DNA of 37,023 nucleotides from Acidimicrobiia bacterium (GCA_016932695.1 JAFGCH010000147.1:1-37023); one strand, 5' to 3'; shown: positions 7,227-16,180, counted from the first letter of the stretch. Notes: a model not told the origin generated them from the sequence alone. Translations and numbers: made by a program.

Positions 7227-7934
7227 CTATGTTGTCTGGGGAACGGACGGCGGGGGAGAATCGGGAACCCCCAGGGCTTCGAGCAGCCCGACGGCCCGGG
7301 CCAGGCCGCGGCGGGCCGCAGGGCGGCGCAACTGCCACAGGAGGCGCAGCAAGCCCTTGTCGCCCGCCGGCGCCCGGCGCAGGCTCACCGCAGCTGCCGC
7401 CACCAGGCGCATCACGTCGGGATGGGCCAAGTCCTTGAGGGCGTGGACGGCCGGCGCCACGCTCTCCCCCATGGCCCGGAGGTCGTCGGGGGTGAGCGAG
7501 GCGACCACCCGGTCGGCCAGCTCCTTCATCGCTCCCAAGAAGGCGAAGTAGCCGCGCTGCTCCAGGTCGTCGAGGCGGACCATGGCGGCGGCAAGCATGT
7601 CGCGACTCAAGGGAGCCAGGTCGGCGCCCAAGGCGGAGAGGCTCTCCACCTGGTCGAGCAGGGCTTCGAGGTAGGGCAGGTCGCGCAACAGGCGCTTGGC
7701 CGCCCGCAGCAGGTCTGCGGGCTCGATGAAGCCGCGGACCTCGTCGAGTTCCCGTGAGACCAGTTGCATTGCCTCGGCGGTGACCGGGGCGAGGTCGTGG
7801 CGCAACTCGTCCCACATGCCGCGGCGAGTCTCCTGTTCGCGCAGGGCGGCGGCTACGAAATCGACCTGCGCAGAGACCGCGTCCAGCTTGGCCTCGAGGG
7901 CCGCCAGGCGATCTTCGGCGACGGCGGTTGCCAT
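7227..7934 (-). CDS. DUF1641 family protein
   Basis: 235 residues: an N-terminal coiled-coil helix (about 5-40, with LAALEAKLDAVSAQVDFV), then a helical region containing RGYFAFLGAMKELADRVV and HPDVMRLVAAAA, typical of DUF1641. This family accompanies sulfide:quinone oxidoreductase-like and formate-dehydrogenase-associated operons; its role is unknown, perhaps as a partner or scaffold of the flavoprotein. No cysteines or membrane helices. The start lies 5 bases after the SQR-like stop, with AAGGAG upstream, so the two are co-translated. The C-terminal 15 residues are Pro/Ser-rich and probably disordered. Confidence 0.8.
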   Translation of the reverse strand: MATAVAEDRLAALEAKLDAVSAQVDFVAAALREQETRRGMWDELRHDLAPVTAEAMQLVSRELDEVRGFIEPADLLRAAKRLLRDLPYLEALLDQVESLSALGADLAPLSRDMLAAAMVRLDDLEQRGYFAFLGAMKELADRVVASLTPDDLRAMGESVAPAVHALKDLAHPDVMRLVAAAAVSLRRAPAGDKGLLRLLWQLRRPAARRGLARAVGLLEALGVPDSPPPSVPQTT

Positions 7935-7939
7935 GGCGG

Positions 7940-9169
7940 TCAGCGCTCCTTCCCGTACATGCTCATCTCGGCGGGCAGGGGGATCTCACGGCCGCGGAGG
8001 AGGAGATTCCAGTACACCCAGCGGAACATCATCTTCCCCCAGTGGTTGGTCACCGTTTCCTGCAAGAGGGAGAAGGGGCCGATCCCGGGCAGGGGGTACT
8101 TGCCCGGGAGGGGCTCGGTGTCGTAGTTGAAGTCGATCAACAGGCCCTTACCGAACCCCGACTCGATGAAGCAGTTAGCGTGACCATCGAAGCGTTCCAG
8201 CATTTCCAGACCCTCGACGTAGCGGGGGAAGTTGTCGGCGAAGACCTCTACCGAGAAGTGCGCCACCGAGCCCGCCTTTGAGGTGGGCAGCGCGGCGGCG
8301 TCGCCGAGAGCGAAGATGTTGGGGTAGCGGGTGGAGAGGAACGTGCCCTTGTCGACCGGCACGTGGTTGAGTTCGTCGCCTAGGCCGGCCCGGGCCACCA
8401 CTTCGGCGCCCATGTTCACCGGGACGGTGACCAGCAGGTCGTAAGGCAGCTCCCGGCCGTCGTAGGCCACCAGCGCCCCGGCGTCGGCGTCGATGCGTTC
8501 CACGTACAAGTCGGTCTCGACCCGTATCTCCTTGGCTTCGAGCACCCCGGTTAGGTGGCTGGCGGCTACCGGCTTGGTGAACACCTCGCTCATAGGGGTA
8601 GCGAAGACCAGCTCCACCTTGTCGCGGCGGCCGTGCTCCCGGAACCACCAGTCGGCCAGGAAGGTGAACTCCAGCGGGGCCACCGGGCACTTGAAGGGGA
8701 ACTCCATGATGTTGACCACCATGCGGCCCCCCTCCCAGGACTTGAGCCGTTCGTACAGGGCGACGGCGCCGTCCGCGGTGTAGAACTGGTGGATGCTGTC
8801 GCCCACCGCATCCCCGTCGTAGCCCGGCGTCTGCGCGGGAACGGGACGGGTGCCGGTGGCGATGACGAGGTAGTCGTAGTCGAGGTGGCGGCCGCCGGCC
8901 AGGGCCACTCGCTGGCGCTCGGGGTCGATCTCCTCGATCTGCCCCAGGATCATCTCCACCCCGGCGGGGATGAAGTCCCGGCGCGGCCGCTCCACGTCGC
9001 GGCGGCGGTAGATGCCGAAGGGGATGAAGAGGTAGCCCGCCTGATAGTGGTGACAGGCGTCCTGGTCCACGACGGTGATGTGCCACTCGGCCGGGTCGAG
9101 ACGCGGTCGGAGTTTGTTCACCACAACGGTGCCGGCAGTGCCGGCGCCGAGGACCAGTAGTCGCTTCAC
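7940..9169 (-). CDS. Sulfide:quinone oxidoreductase-like FAD-dependent flavoprotein
   Basis: 409 residues. The FAD-binding N-terminus is KRLLVLGAGTAGTVV (3-17); the second dinucleotide motif is LDYDYLVIATGTRPVP (96-111); the late FAD motif is YPNIFALGDAAALPTSKAG (282-300). Cys161 (in FPFKCPVAPLEF) and Cys333 (in HANCFIE) fall where SQR has its redox-active pair, so sulfide or persulfide oxidation with electrons to quinone is plausible; Cys39 is a third cysteine. Start is GTG overlapping the stop of the regulator (GTGA). It is the enzyme gene of the five-gene sulfur operon. Other SQR-family members (flavocytochrome c-like, NDH-2-like) remain possible. Confidence 0.85.
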   Translation of the reverse strand: MKRLLVLGAGTAGTVVVNKLRPRLDPAEWHITVVDQDACHHYQAGYLFIPFGIYRRRDVERPRRDFIPAGVEMILGQIEEIDPERQRVALAGGRHLDYDYLVIATGTRPVPAQTPGYDGDAVGDSIHQFYTADGAVALYERLKSWEGGRMVVNIMEFPFKCPVAPLEFTFLADWWFREHGRRDKVELVFATPMSEVFTKPVAASHLTGVLEAKEIRVETDLYVERIDADAGALVAYDGRELPYDLLVTVPVNMGAEVVARAGLGDELNHVPVDKGTFLSTRYPNIFALGDAAALPTSKAGSVAHFSVEVFADNFPRYVEGLEMLERFDGHANCFIESGFGKGLLIDFNYDTEPLPGKYPLPGIGPFSLLQETVTNHWGKMMFRWVYWNLLLRGREIPLPAEMSMYGKER

Positions 9170-9927
9170 GTGTCACTCCTTTGAGAGGGCTCGGCCGCGG
9201 GGGCGGCCATCGCTTGCAGGCGAGTCAGTAGGGCGGCGGCGCGAGGCAATAGCTCCAGCGCTCGTGCCATCTCTCGCGCCTCCAGGTAGTGGACTTCGGT
9301 GCAGTGCTCCTGGACGACGGCGGTCGGCACGCCTAGATCCGCCGCGAGGTGGGCGATCTGTTCGGGTTCGGGTGGCCAGGCGGCCGGAGCGACGCCCCCC
9401 ACCAGCACCATGCCGACGAGGCGGTCGTCCTCGCGGATCAGGCTCCGGGCGCACAGGAAGCCGAGAGGAGTGGCCCGCCATTGCGGGTCAAGATCGACTT
9501 CCGCGGCCAGGGTCTGCCAGCCCACGATGCAGCGTTCCAGTACACCGGGATGACGGTGCACCGCCTCGAAGAGCCCGCAGGGGTTGGCGGGCGTCGTCAG
9601 GGGACGGCCCTGGATGTCGGTGAGCACCACCATCGCCCCGAAGGCCTCGCCGAGGAAGTCGGCTAGGGCCGCCAGTGTCTCGGGTTCGACTGCGCTGCCG
9701 ATGATTCTGTTGGGGACCGGCACAACCGCCCGCCCGCCGCGCAGGAAGTCCTGCAAGCCGTCCTCGGGGAAGCGCCATTGCCTGCCCACCTTGATCGCTG
9801 GGAGCCGGCCGTCTTCGGCCATGCGATAGATGGTGGAGCGATCCACCTTGATGAGACGTTGGACGTCTTGAGTGGTGAGCAGAGTCACTCGTGCAGAGAA
9901 CTGAGGAGCGCTGTGCATCTTGTGCAT
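9166..9927 (-). CDS. HTH-PocR one-component regulator of the sulfur operon
   Basis: 253 residues in two parts. Residues 14-63 form an excisionase/MerR-type winged helix (LLTTQDVQRLIKVDRSTIYR ... IKVGRQWRFPEDGLQDFL). Residues about 75-210 form a PocR sensory domain, PAS-like, with Cys117 (NPCGLF), Cys133 (ERCIVGW) and Cys159 (FLCARSL) at positions typical of PocR, plus Cys209. PocR domains are predicted small-molecule sensors. Here the cysteines could alternatively sense sulfur species (inference). The ATG at 9927 is supported by a TATGAT box 8 bases upstream (leaderless). The stop overlaps the SQR-like start, so regulator and target are co-transcribed and feedback is likely. Confidence 0.8.
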   Translation of the reverse strand: MHKMHSAPQFSARVTLLTTQDVQRLIKVDRSTIYRMAEDGRLPAIKVGRQWRFPEDGLQDFLRGGRAVVPVPNRIIGSAVEPETLAALADFLGEAFGAMVVLTDIQGRPLTTPANPCGLFEAVHRHPGVLERCIVGWQTLAAEVDLDPQWRATPLGFLCARSLIREDDRLVGMVLVGGVAPAAWPPEPEQIAHLAADLGVPTAVVQEHCTEVHYLEAREMARALELLPRAAALLTRLQAMAAPAAEPSQRSDT

Positions 9928-9938
9928 CGTTATGCATC
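9912..9938. repeat. Three direct TGTGCATC-type repeats over the operon start
   Basis: TGTGCATC at 9912-9919 and 9921-9928 and TATGCATC at 9931-9938, spaced 9-10 bases (about one helical turn). They span the start codon and -10 box, so a protein bound there would block transcription. Part of the repetition is constrained by the coding sequence Met-His-Lys-Met-His. Operator function is a guess. Confidence 0.35.
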
Positions 9939-9965
9939 ATAGTCTGCTTGCGTAATACTGCACAA
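9936..9965 (-). promoter_or_regulatory. Promoter of the pocR-like sulfur operon
   Basis: On the minus strand: TTGTGC (9960-9965), 18 bases, TATGAT (9936-9941), 8 bases, ATG 9927. The region is visibly poorer in GC than its surroundings. The -10 is the closest to consensus in the window. Confidence 0.6.
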
Positions 9966-10013
9966 ACTGATGCTATGCAGCGCATCGCGCTCCGCGACTG
10001 TGCTCTGGCCGAC

Positions 10014-10961
10014 TCAGCGCAGGGTCAGGCCCGGACCGAGGCGCACCCGCTGCCGCTCCAGTTCGGCCGCCTGCTCCCTCCATCGATCGCGATGGACCCG
10101 TTCATGAAAGGCGCCGAGGCGGTCGCCGATGCGGTCGAGCTCCTCATCGGTGAGCGCCGCCAGCTGCCCGAAGGTGGTGATCCCCAGGCCGTGGAGCAGG
10201 TCCTCGATGACCGGGCCGATGCCGCTTACCTCCTTCAGGTCGTCCGGCCCCTCGCGGAGTCGGCCGGCGGCCCGGCATCGGTCGAGGAGCAGGGAGATGA
10301 GGCGCTCTTTCTCCTCGAGGACCCGGCGCTGGGAGCGAATGGTCTCCTCGGCGCGTGCCAGTTCGCCGGAGCCACGGGCCTCCAGGCGCCGGCGGAAGCG
10401 CTCCTCGGCGGGGGCGTAGCCCTCTTCCGGGGCGGCCGCCGCGGGGAGCCGCTGCTGTAGCTCGGCCGATCTGCGGCGCTCCGCGTCGAGGGCCTCCTGG
10501 AGCCGAGCCGTCTCGGCCGCCGGGGCGGAGTGCCTCTCCCCCAGGCGAAAGTTGCGTCGGCGCTCGATCTCAAGGTCACGGCGGAGACGAGCCAGAACGA
10601 TGGCCTCGGCGCCGGAGGCGAGGTCGGGCTGCGGGGCGGCGTCGGGAACGGAGAGCCCGTCGCGAGCGGGAAGAGAGGCACGGAGGCTCTCGAGCTCGGC
10701 CAGCCGCTCTTCTCTCTGGGCGATCTCGGCCCGGTGCGCCCGGCGCAAGGCCGCCAGTTCCTCTTCAGCGGCCTGGAGCCGGGCGGAGACGGCGGCGAGG
10801 CGATCGGCGGTGTCCTGCAGAGCAGCGAGGCGTCGGCTGCGGTCGGCGAGGACCTGATCCCGGGCCGCAAGGGCTTCGAGGGCCGCTGCCAGCCTCTCCG
10901 CGTCCGTGGGGACCGCGCCGCCGCTGCCTGTGGGGGCAGAAGCGTGCTCACGCTGCTGCAC
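10014..10961 (-). CDS. Coiled-coil protein with C-terminal helix-hairpin-helix domain
   Basis: 315 residues. Residues about 20-95 and 120-235 are Arg/Glu/Ala-rich heptad-like coiled coil. Residues about 240-300 hold a helix-hairpin-helix unit (DDLKEVSGIGPVIEDLLHGLGITTFGQLAALTDEELDRIG) of the kind in H3TH/ribosomal-S13-like proteins, suggesting DNA or protein binding. The GTG start at 10961 has GAGGAGG just upstream and a TACACT -10-like box at 10987-10992. It stands alone between the sulfur operon and the GNAT gene. Function not recognised; a structural or nucleoid-associated role is possible. Confidence 0.7.
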   Translation of the reverse strand: MQQREHASAPTGSGGAVPTDAERLAAALEALAARDQVLADRSRRLAALQDTADRLAAVSARLQAAEEELAALRRAHRAEIAQREERLAELESLRASLPARDGLSVPDAAPQPDLASGAEAIVLARLRRDLEIERRRNFRLGERHSAPAAETARLQEALDAERRRSAELQQRLPAAAAPEEGYAPAEERFRRRLEARGSGELARAEETIRSQRRVLEEKERLISLLLDRCRAAGRLREGPDDLKEVSGIGPVIEDLLHGLGITTFGQLAALTDEELDRIGDRLGAFHERVHRDRWREQAAELERQRVRLGPGLTLR

Positions 10962-11041
10962 CGCCCCTCCTCCTCCTGCTTCTCACAGTGTAGGGGACGG
11001 CCACCCGGAGCGCGCAGCCGACCGTCATCAACGCGGGGGTG

Positions 11042-11047
11042 TAGGTT
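11042..11047 (+). promoter_or_regulatory. -10 box of a leaderless promoter for the GNAT gene
   Basis: TAGGTT, 7 bases, then GTG 11055. It fixes the start of a frame that is open far upstream. Confidence 0.55.
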
Positions 11048-11054
11048 GGGAAAG

Positions 11055-11528
11055 GTGGAGGTGCGCGCGGCCGGAAGAGACGATCTCATCGGTATCGGGC
11101 GCGTCGCAGACGCGGCGCATTGGGAGGCTTACTCGGCCCTCTTGGGGCCGCGGGTGATCTCGGCACTGCTGCGGCGCGACTATTCCCCAGCTGCGGTGCG
11201 CCGCCGGCTGCTGTCGGGCGGTTTGCTGGTGGCGCTGGACGAGGGCCGCTTGGTGGGGTTCGCCGATGCCTCGGTCGAGGCGGACCACATCCGTTTGAAT
11301 GCCCTGGCTACCGACCCCGAACGCCGGCGTGCTCGCGTGGCGGCCCACCTCCTCGAATCGGTGCGAGGGCTCGCTGCCGACTTGCCGGTGAGCGCCGACG
11401 TGCTCCTCGGCTGCCATCCCGTCGAGGGGTATCTGGAGGCCCAGGGGTTCGTGCCGGGAGAGGTGATCGAGTCGGACCTCTTCGGGGAACTCACCGTGGA
11501 GCGGCGCTGGTGGTTGGCGCCCGCCTGA
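11055..11528 (+). CDS. GNAT-family N-acetyltransferase
   Basis: 157 residues. The order of elements fits GNAT: EVRAAGRDDLIGIGRV at the start, strand GGLLVALDEGRLVGFADASV (about 54-73), strand IRLNALATDP then RRRARVAAHLLESV (about 79-102), the acetyl-CoA pyrophosphate loop and helix, and the late VEGYLEAQGFVPGE. The loop RRARVA lacks the usual glycine of R/QxxGxG/A, so cofactor binding may be altered. Substrate unknown. The gene lies 24 bases before the adenosine deaminase gene, which has its own leaderless promoter. Confidence 0.75.
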   Translation: MEVRAAGRDDLIGIGRVADAAHWEAYSALLGPRVISALLRRDYSPAAVRRRLLSGGLLVALDEGRLVGFADASVEADHIRLNALATDPERRRARVAAHLLESVRGLAADLPVSADVLLGCHPVEGYLEAQGFVPGEVIESDLFGELTVERRWWLAPA

Positions 11529-11539
11529 GCGCGCCCGGC

Positions 11540-11545
11540 TAGCCT
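11540..11545 (+). promoter_or_regulatory. -10 box of a leaderless promoter for the adenosine deaminase gene
   Basis: TAGCCT, 7 bases, then GTG 11553. Confidence 0.55.
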
Positions 11546-11552
11546 GCGCCCC

Positions 11553-12599
11553 GTGGAACGGGCGATCCTGCAGCGGCTTCCCAAGGTGGTGTTGCACGAC
11601 CACCTGGACGGCGGGTTGCGCCCCGCCACCGTCCTCGAACTGGCCCGGGAGCAGGGCTACACCGGGCTCCCGGCCGCCGACGTGGAGGGCTTGAGCCGCT
11701 GGTTCTTCCAGGGCGACTCGGCCACTCTGGTGCGGTATCTGCAGGCCTTCGAGCAGACCCTGGCGGTGATGCAGACGGCCGACGCGCTGGCGCGGGTGGC
11801 GCGGGAAGCGGTGCTCGATCTGGCAGCCGATGGGGCGGTCTACGCCGAGTTGCGCTTCGCCCCCCTTCTACACCTCCGCCGGGGCCTGGCGCCCGAGGAG
11901 GTACTGGGCGCAGTGCTGGCAGGGTGCGCCGAGGGCGGCCGCCTCGCCGGGATCCCCGCCAAGGTCATCGTCTGTGCCATGCGGCAGAACGACGACGCTT
12001 CGGAGGTGGCCGAGTTGGCCGCCGCCTATGCGGGACGGGGAGTGGTGGGCTTCGACCTGGCAGGTCCGGAGGCAGGCTTCCCCGCCTCCCGGCATCGGGC
12101 GGCTTGCCGCGCTGCCGTTGCCGGTGGGCTGCACCTCACCCTGCACAGCGGGGAAGGCGCCGGGGTGGAGAGCATTGCCGATGCCCTCGGGTGCGGCGCC
12201 GAGCGCCTCGGCCACGGAGTCCGCTTGGTGGAGGATCTCACCGTACGCGATGGCCGGGTGGTGGGCTTCGGGCCGGTGGCGGCTCAGGTGCACGCTCGCG
12301 GCATCGCTCTGGAGGTGTGCCCCTCCTCGAACCTGCACACCGGCATGTACCCGACCGTCGAGCAGCATCCGGTAGGCCTTCTCCACCGGGCGGGGTTCGC
12401 CGTGACCCTCAGCCCGGACAACCGCCTGATGAGCGGCACCTCGATGACCGACGAGTTCGCCCTGGTAGTCGAGCATCACGGGTTCGACATCGGCGACCTG
12501 CGGGCGGTCACGCTGCGAGCCGTCGAGGCGGCCTTCTGCGAGGCCGCCACCCGAGACGAGGTGCGGGAGCGGGTCCTGGCCGGCTATCCGGCGGCCTGA
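11553..12599 (+). CDS. add: Adenosine deaminase
   Basis: 348 residues, normal length. It deaminates (deoxy)adenosine to (deoxy)inosine in purine salvage. Metal and active-site motifs are in order: [16 protein letters not shown] (9-24, HxH zinc ligands), [10 protein letters not shown] (about 195-204, with the catalytic Glu; canonical HAGE is HSGE here), ERLGHGVRL (about 217-225) and [12 protein letters not shown] (about 284-295, the metal-binding Asp). It starts at a leaderless GTG. The 3' end overlaps the convergent ppgK gene by 16 bases, so the two transcripts run into each other. Together with hpt at 18 kb it gives an inosine-hypoxanthine salvage route. Confidence 0.9.
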   Translation: MERAILQRLPKVVLHDHLDGGLRPATVLELAREQGYTGLPAADVEGLSRWFFQGDSATLVRYLQAFEQTLAVMQTADALARVAREAVLDLAADGAVYAELRFAPLLHLRRGLAPEEVLGAVLAGCAEGGRLAGIPAKVIVCAMRQNDDASEVAELAAAYAGRGVVGFDLAGPEAGFPASRHRAACRAAVAGGLHLTLHSGEGAGVESIADALGCGAERLGHGVRLVEDLTVRDGRVVGFGPVAAQVHARGIALEVCPSSNLHTGMYPTVEQHPVGLLHRAGFAVTLSPDNRLMSGTSMTDEFALVVEHHGFDIGDLRAVTLRAVEAAFCEAATRDEVRERVLAGYPAA

Positions 12600-13366
12600 T
12601 CGCCATTCCCGCTTGCCGGACCGGCGGGGTCTCCCCCGGCGGCCAGCAGGGCGGCCCCGACGATGCCGGCGTTGTTGCGGAACCGGGCGGGGACGATCTC
12701 GGCGCGAGAGCGTAGTAGCGGCACCCACCGGTGATAGTCCCGGCTCACCCCGCCGCCCACGATGAGTAGATCCGGGGAGAACAGCCGTTCTACATAGGCG
12801 AGGTACTTGTCCACCCGCCGGGCCCACTTGGCCCAGCTCAGGCTTTCGCGGGTCTTAGCCTGCGCGGCCGCCTTGACCTCGGCGCTGCCGCCCCACATCT
12901 GCAGGTGGCCCAGCTCCGTGTTGGGGACCAGGTGCCCGTCCACGAACAGGGCACTGCCGATGCCGGTGCCGAAGGTGAGCAACAGAACCACTCCGCCCCG
13001 ACCGCGTCCGGCTCCCGCCCGCATTTCGGCGACTCCGGCGGCGTCGGCATCGTTCACCACCACCGTGGGCAGGCCGGTCGCCTGGTGCAGCAGGGCGGCG
13101 GCGTCGATGCCGATCCAGGAGGGGGCGATGTTGGCGGCGGTGTGCACCACGCCCCGGTGGACCACGCTGGGGACGGTGCAGCCGAGAGGGCCCTCCCAGT
13201 GCGCCCTGGCCACTAGCCGCGCCGCCGCCTTGGCAACGGCCCTGGGAGTAGACGGGGAGGGAGTGGCTACCCGGAAGCGCTCCGTCAGCAGTTCGCCCGA
13301 AGCTGTGTCGACCACCGCACCCTTGATGCCCGACCCCCCGACGTCGATGCCCATAGCCTCGGTCAC
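12584..13366 (-). CDS. ppgK: Polyphosphate glucokinase (ROK family)
   Basis: 260 residues. It phosphorylates glucose from polyphosphate (or ATP). The phosphate-binding [16 protein letters not shown] lies at 6-21, [15 protein letters not shown] follows near 105-119, and [26 protein letters not shown] (about 128-153) includes the ROK ExGH element. These are close to actinobacterial PpgK, which lacks the zinc cysteines of other ROK kinases, as here. The GTG start overlaps the gcvPB stop (GTGA), so it is the third gene of the gcvPA-gcvPB unit; the next possible start is ATG five codons in. The association of PpgK with glycine cleavage is unusual. Confidence 0.9.
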   Translation of the reverse strand: MTEAMGIDVGGSGIKGAVVDTASGELLTERFRVATPSPSTPRAVAKAAARLVARAHWEGPLGCTVPSVVHRGVVHTAANIAPSWIGIDAAALLHQATGLPTVVVNDADAAGVAEMRAGAGRGRGGVVLLLTFGTGIGSALFVDGHLVPNTELGHLQMWGGSAEVKAAAQAKTRESLSWAKWARRVDKYLAYVERLFSPDLLIVGGGVSRDYHRWVPLLRSRAEIVPARFRNNAGIVGAALLAAGGDPAGPASGNGDQAAG

Positions 13367-14853
13367 GGGTCCTCCATGAACCAGGTGAGGACGGGTCGGC
13401 GGGCGGCGCGGGCGTCGTCGGGCCGCCGCACCGGGGTGGCTCGGGGATGCTCATGGGCCCCTGCCGGATCCTCGCGAGCCAGATGGGCGATTGCCAGCAA
13501 GGAGGCGGCCAAGGCCTCGACCGTCTCGGGGGATTCAGTCTCGGTGGGTTCCACCATCAATGCTTCCTCGACGATGAGGGGGAAGTACATGGTCGGGGCG
13601 TGGAACCCGAGGTCCAAGAGGGCCTTGGCGACGTCGGCCGCGCGCACCCCGGTCTCACGCTTCAGGCGCGCCGCCGAAGCGACAAACTCGTGCATGCAGG
13701 GCTCGGCGTAGGGGAGGTCGTACTCCGCGGCGACCAGTCTCTCGAGGTAGCGGGCGTTGAGCACGGAGCGCTCCGCCACGCGGCGCAGCCCGGCGCCGCC
13801 CAGGGCGCGCATGTAGGCCAGGGCGCGCACCACCACCAGGAAGTTGCCGTGGCCGCCGTGTACCCGGCCGATCGAGGCCGCGGGCATCTCCCAGGCCAGG
13901 GTGCCGTCGGGTTGCCGGGTCGGGAGCGGCCCGGGCAGATAGGGGGCGAGGTGGCTCACCACCGCCACCGGGCCGGCGCCGGGGCCTCCTCCCCCGTGCG
14001 GGGTGGCGAAGGTCTTGTGGAGGTTGGAGTGGACGATGTCGAAACCCATGTCGCCGGGACGGGCGACGCCGAGGATGGCGTTGAGGTTGGCCCCGTCGTA
14101 GTAGACGAGGCCGCCGGCATCGTGCACCGCGCCGGCGATGGCGGTGATCTGCTCCTCGAAGAGGCCCAGCGTATTGGGGTTGGTCAGCATGAGGCCGGCC
14201 ACCTCTTCGTCCACCAGGCCGCGCAGGGCGTCGAGGTCGACCATGCCCCGGGAGTTGCTGGGCACCGGCACGGCGCGGTAGCCGGCGAGGCTGACCGAGG
14301 CGGGGTTGGTGCCGTGGGCCGAGTCGGGGATGATGACCTTGGAGCGCGGGTTGCCCCGGGCCTGGTGGTAGCCCCGCATGATGAGCAGGCCGGTCAGCTC
14401 ACCGGCGGCGCCGGCCGGCGGCTGGAACGTAGCCCGGGCCATGCCGGTGATCTCACAAAGGATCTCCTCCGCTTCCCGCAGCACTTCCAGGGCCCCCTGG
14501 GCGAGAAGCGGTGGGGTGGCCGGGTGCAGCTGCCGAAAGCCCGCCAGGTCCGCCGCCCAGTCGCAGACCTTGGGGTTGTACTTCATGGTGCACGACCCGA
14601 GCGGGTAGGCCCCGAGGTCCACGCCGAAGCTGCGGTGCGCCAGGCGGGTGAAGTGGGCCACCAGGTCGCGCTCGGCGACTTCGGGGAGGGGAGGCGGGGC
14701 GGCGGCCTCGGGCAGATCGAGGGCCGCTTCGGGGACGTCCAGGGCGGGCAAGGACCAGGCCCGCCGCCCCGGCGCCGACAGCTCGGCCAGCGTGGGCTCG
14801 GCGGCCCCGCCGACGAGAGGTGAGGAGGCGGCGCGGCCGCCGGGCTCAGGCAT
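13363..14853 (-). CDS. gcvPB: Glycine dehydrogenase (decarboxylating) subunit 2
   Basis: 496 residues. With GcvPA it forms the P protein of the glycine cleavage system, which decarboxylates glycine on pyridoxal phosphate and passes the aminomethyl group to lipoyl-GcvH. PLP-enzyme features: [23 protein letters not shown] (about 92-114), [34 protein letters not shown], and the Schiff-base lysine in [17 protein letters not shown] (about 278-294). The ATG start overlaps the gcvPA stop by 8 bases. An Ala/Pro-rich N-terminal extension of about 60 residues precedes the conserved core. The frame is open further upstream, but that is out-of-phase with homology. Confidence 0.95.
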   Translation of the reverse strand: MPEPGGRAASSPLVGGAAEPTLAELSAPGRRAWSLPALDVPEAALDLPEAAAPPPLPEVAERDLVAHFTRLAHRSFGVDLGAYPLGSCTMKYNPKVCDWAADLAGFRQLHPATPPLLAQGALEVLREAEEILCEITGMARATFQPPAGAAGELTGLLIMRGYHQARGNPRSKVIIPDSAHGTNPASVSLAGYRAVPVPSNSRGMVDLDALRGLVDEEVAGLMLTNPNTLGLFEEQITAIAGAVHDAGGLVYYDGANLNAILGVARPGDMGFDIVHSNLHKTFATPHGGGGPGAGPVAVVSHLAPYLPGPLPTRQPDGTLAWEMPAASIGRVHGGHGNFLVVVRALAYMRALGGAGLRRVAERSVLNARYLERLVAAEYDLPYAEPCMHEFVASAARLKRETGVRAADVAKALLDLGFHAPTMYFPLIVEEALMVEPTETESPETVEALAASLLAIAHLAREDPAGAHEHPRATPVRRPDDARAARRPVLTWFMEDP

Positions 14854-16180
14854 CGGCCAAGACCTCCTGGAGGGCGGCGGCATACCCGTCGAGTTCGGCG
14901 CGGGTCCGCCTCTCGGTGACGGCCACCAGCAGCGCCGACCCCAGCTCCGGGTAGTCCCCCGAGAGGGGGATGCCCGCCAGGTAGCCGCGGCCGGCCATGG
15001 CCGCCACGACCGCTTCGGGCTCCTGCGGCAGCGAGAGGGCGAACTCACGAGCGAAGGGGGCCGCCAGCGGGAGGCTCACCCCGGGGATCTCGGCGAGGCG
15101 GGTGGCCAGGTAGTGGGCCTTCTGGATGCTCTGGCGGCCTACCTCGGCCAGGCCTTTCGGTCCCAGCCAGGCGAGATGCACCGCGGCCCCCAGGGCATTG
15201 AGCCCCTGGTTGGTGCAGATGTTGGACGAGGCCTTTTCGCGACGGATGTCCTGCTCGCGGGTGCGCAGGGTGAGGGTGTAGGCGAGGCGACCATCCTCGT
15301 CCACCGTCCGGCCCACCAGACGCCCTGGGATGCGGCGCATCAGGGCTTCGCTGGTGGCGAAAAGGCCCAGGCCGGGCCCGCCGAACGAGAGTGGGGCGCC
15401 CAGGGGCTGGCCCTCTCCCAGGGCGAGGTCGCATCCCGCCGCGCCCGGTGAGGCGAGGATCCCCAGCAGCATGGGGTCGACCGAGGCGGCGGCCAGGGCC
15501 CCTCTGCCATGCGCCAGGGAGACGGCCGGGCCGTATTCCTCCACTACCCCCAGGTAGTTGGGCTGGGAGAAGAGCACCACGGCGGGGTCGGGCCCGGCGT
15601 CCTCCTGCCAGGCGGTGCGGCCCCCGGCCAGGGGATGCTCCACGATGGTGAGTCCCCGCGCCCGGGCGAAGGTCGCCACTACCTCGCGGGCTCGGGGGGA
15701 GAGGCCCCGAGAGATCCAGACGGCTTGCCTGCCGGTGGCCCCGACCGCCAGGTTCACCGCTTCCAGCGCCGCGGTGGCGCCGTCGTAGAGCGAAGCATTG
15801 GCGACGGGCAGTCCGGTTACGGCGGCGACCATCGACTGGTACTCGTACAGGGCCTGGAGCACTCCCTGTGATACCTCGCTCTGATAGGGCGTGTAGGAGG
15901 TGACGAACTCCGGTCGCAGCGTCAGTGCTCGTACTACCGGGGGAAGGAAGTGGTCGTAGATGCCGCCCCCGGCGAAGCAGACGAGGTGGGAAGCGTTGCG
16001 TTCGGCGAGGCTCCTGAGGTGACCCATCACCTCCGCTTCGGCCATGGGCGGGGGCAGACTCAGCTCCCGGTCGAGCCGCACATCGGCAGGGAGGTGGGCA
16101 AACAGGTCGCCGATGTCTGCCAGGCCCAGGGTTCCGAGCATGCGCTCGACGTCGGCCGCGGTGTGCGGGGTGAAGTCCAC
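14846..16180 (-). CDS. gcvPA: Glycine dehydrogenase (decarboxylating) subunit 1
   Basis: 444 residues, the usual size for the N-terminal half of a split P protein. It opens MDFTPHTAADVERML, matching family N-termini and supporting GTG 16180. Conserved stretches: FAGGGIYDHFLPPVV (about 89-103), EFVTSYTPYQSEVSQGVLQALYEYQS, ANASLYDGATAALEA and RREKASSNICTNQGLNAL. The start overlaps the stop of a 24-codon upstream ORF (TAGTG), so its translation is probably coupled. GcvH is encoded 4.6 kb away on the same strand; gcvT and lpd are not in the window. Confidence 0.95.
   Translation of the reverse strand: MDFTPHTAADVERMLGTLGLADIGDLFAHLPADVRLDRELSLPPPMAEAEVMGHLRSLAERNASHLVCFAGGGIYDHFLPPVVRALTLRPEFVTSYTPYQSEVSQGVLQALYEYQSMVAAVTGLPVANASLYDGATAALEAVNLAVGATGRQAVWISRGLSPRAREVVATFARARGLTIVEHPLAGGRTAWQEDAGPDPAVVLFSQPNYLGVVEEYGPAVSLAHGRGALAAASVDPMLLGILASPGAAGCDLALGEGQPLGAPLSFGGPGLGLFATSEALMRRIPGRLVGRTVDEDGRLAYTLTLRTREQDIRREKASSNICTNQGLNALGAAVHLAWLGPKGLAEVGRQSIQKAHYLATRLAEIPGVSLPLAAPFAREFALSLPQEPEAVVAAMAGRGYLAGIPLSGDYPELGSALLVAVTERRTRAELDGYAAALQEVLADA

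Noticed and set aside
12807-15451. Long plus-strand frames across ppgK and gcvPB/gcvPA (up to 458 residues)
   Set aside because: Open frames produced by high GC opposite real genes; no motifs, unnatural Gly/Arg/His-rich composition.
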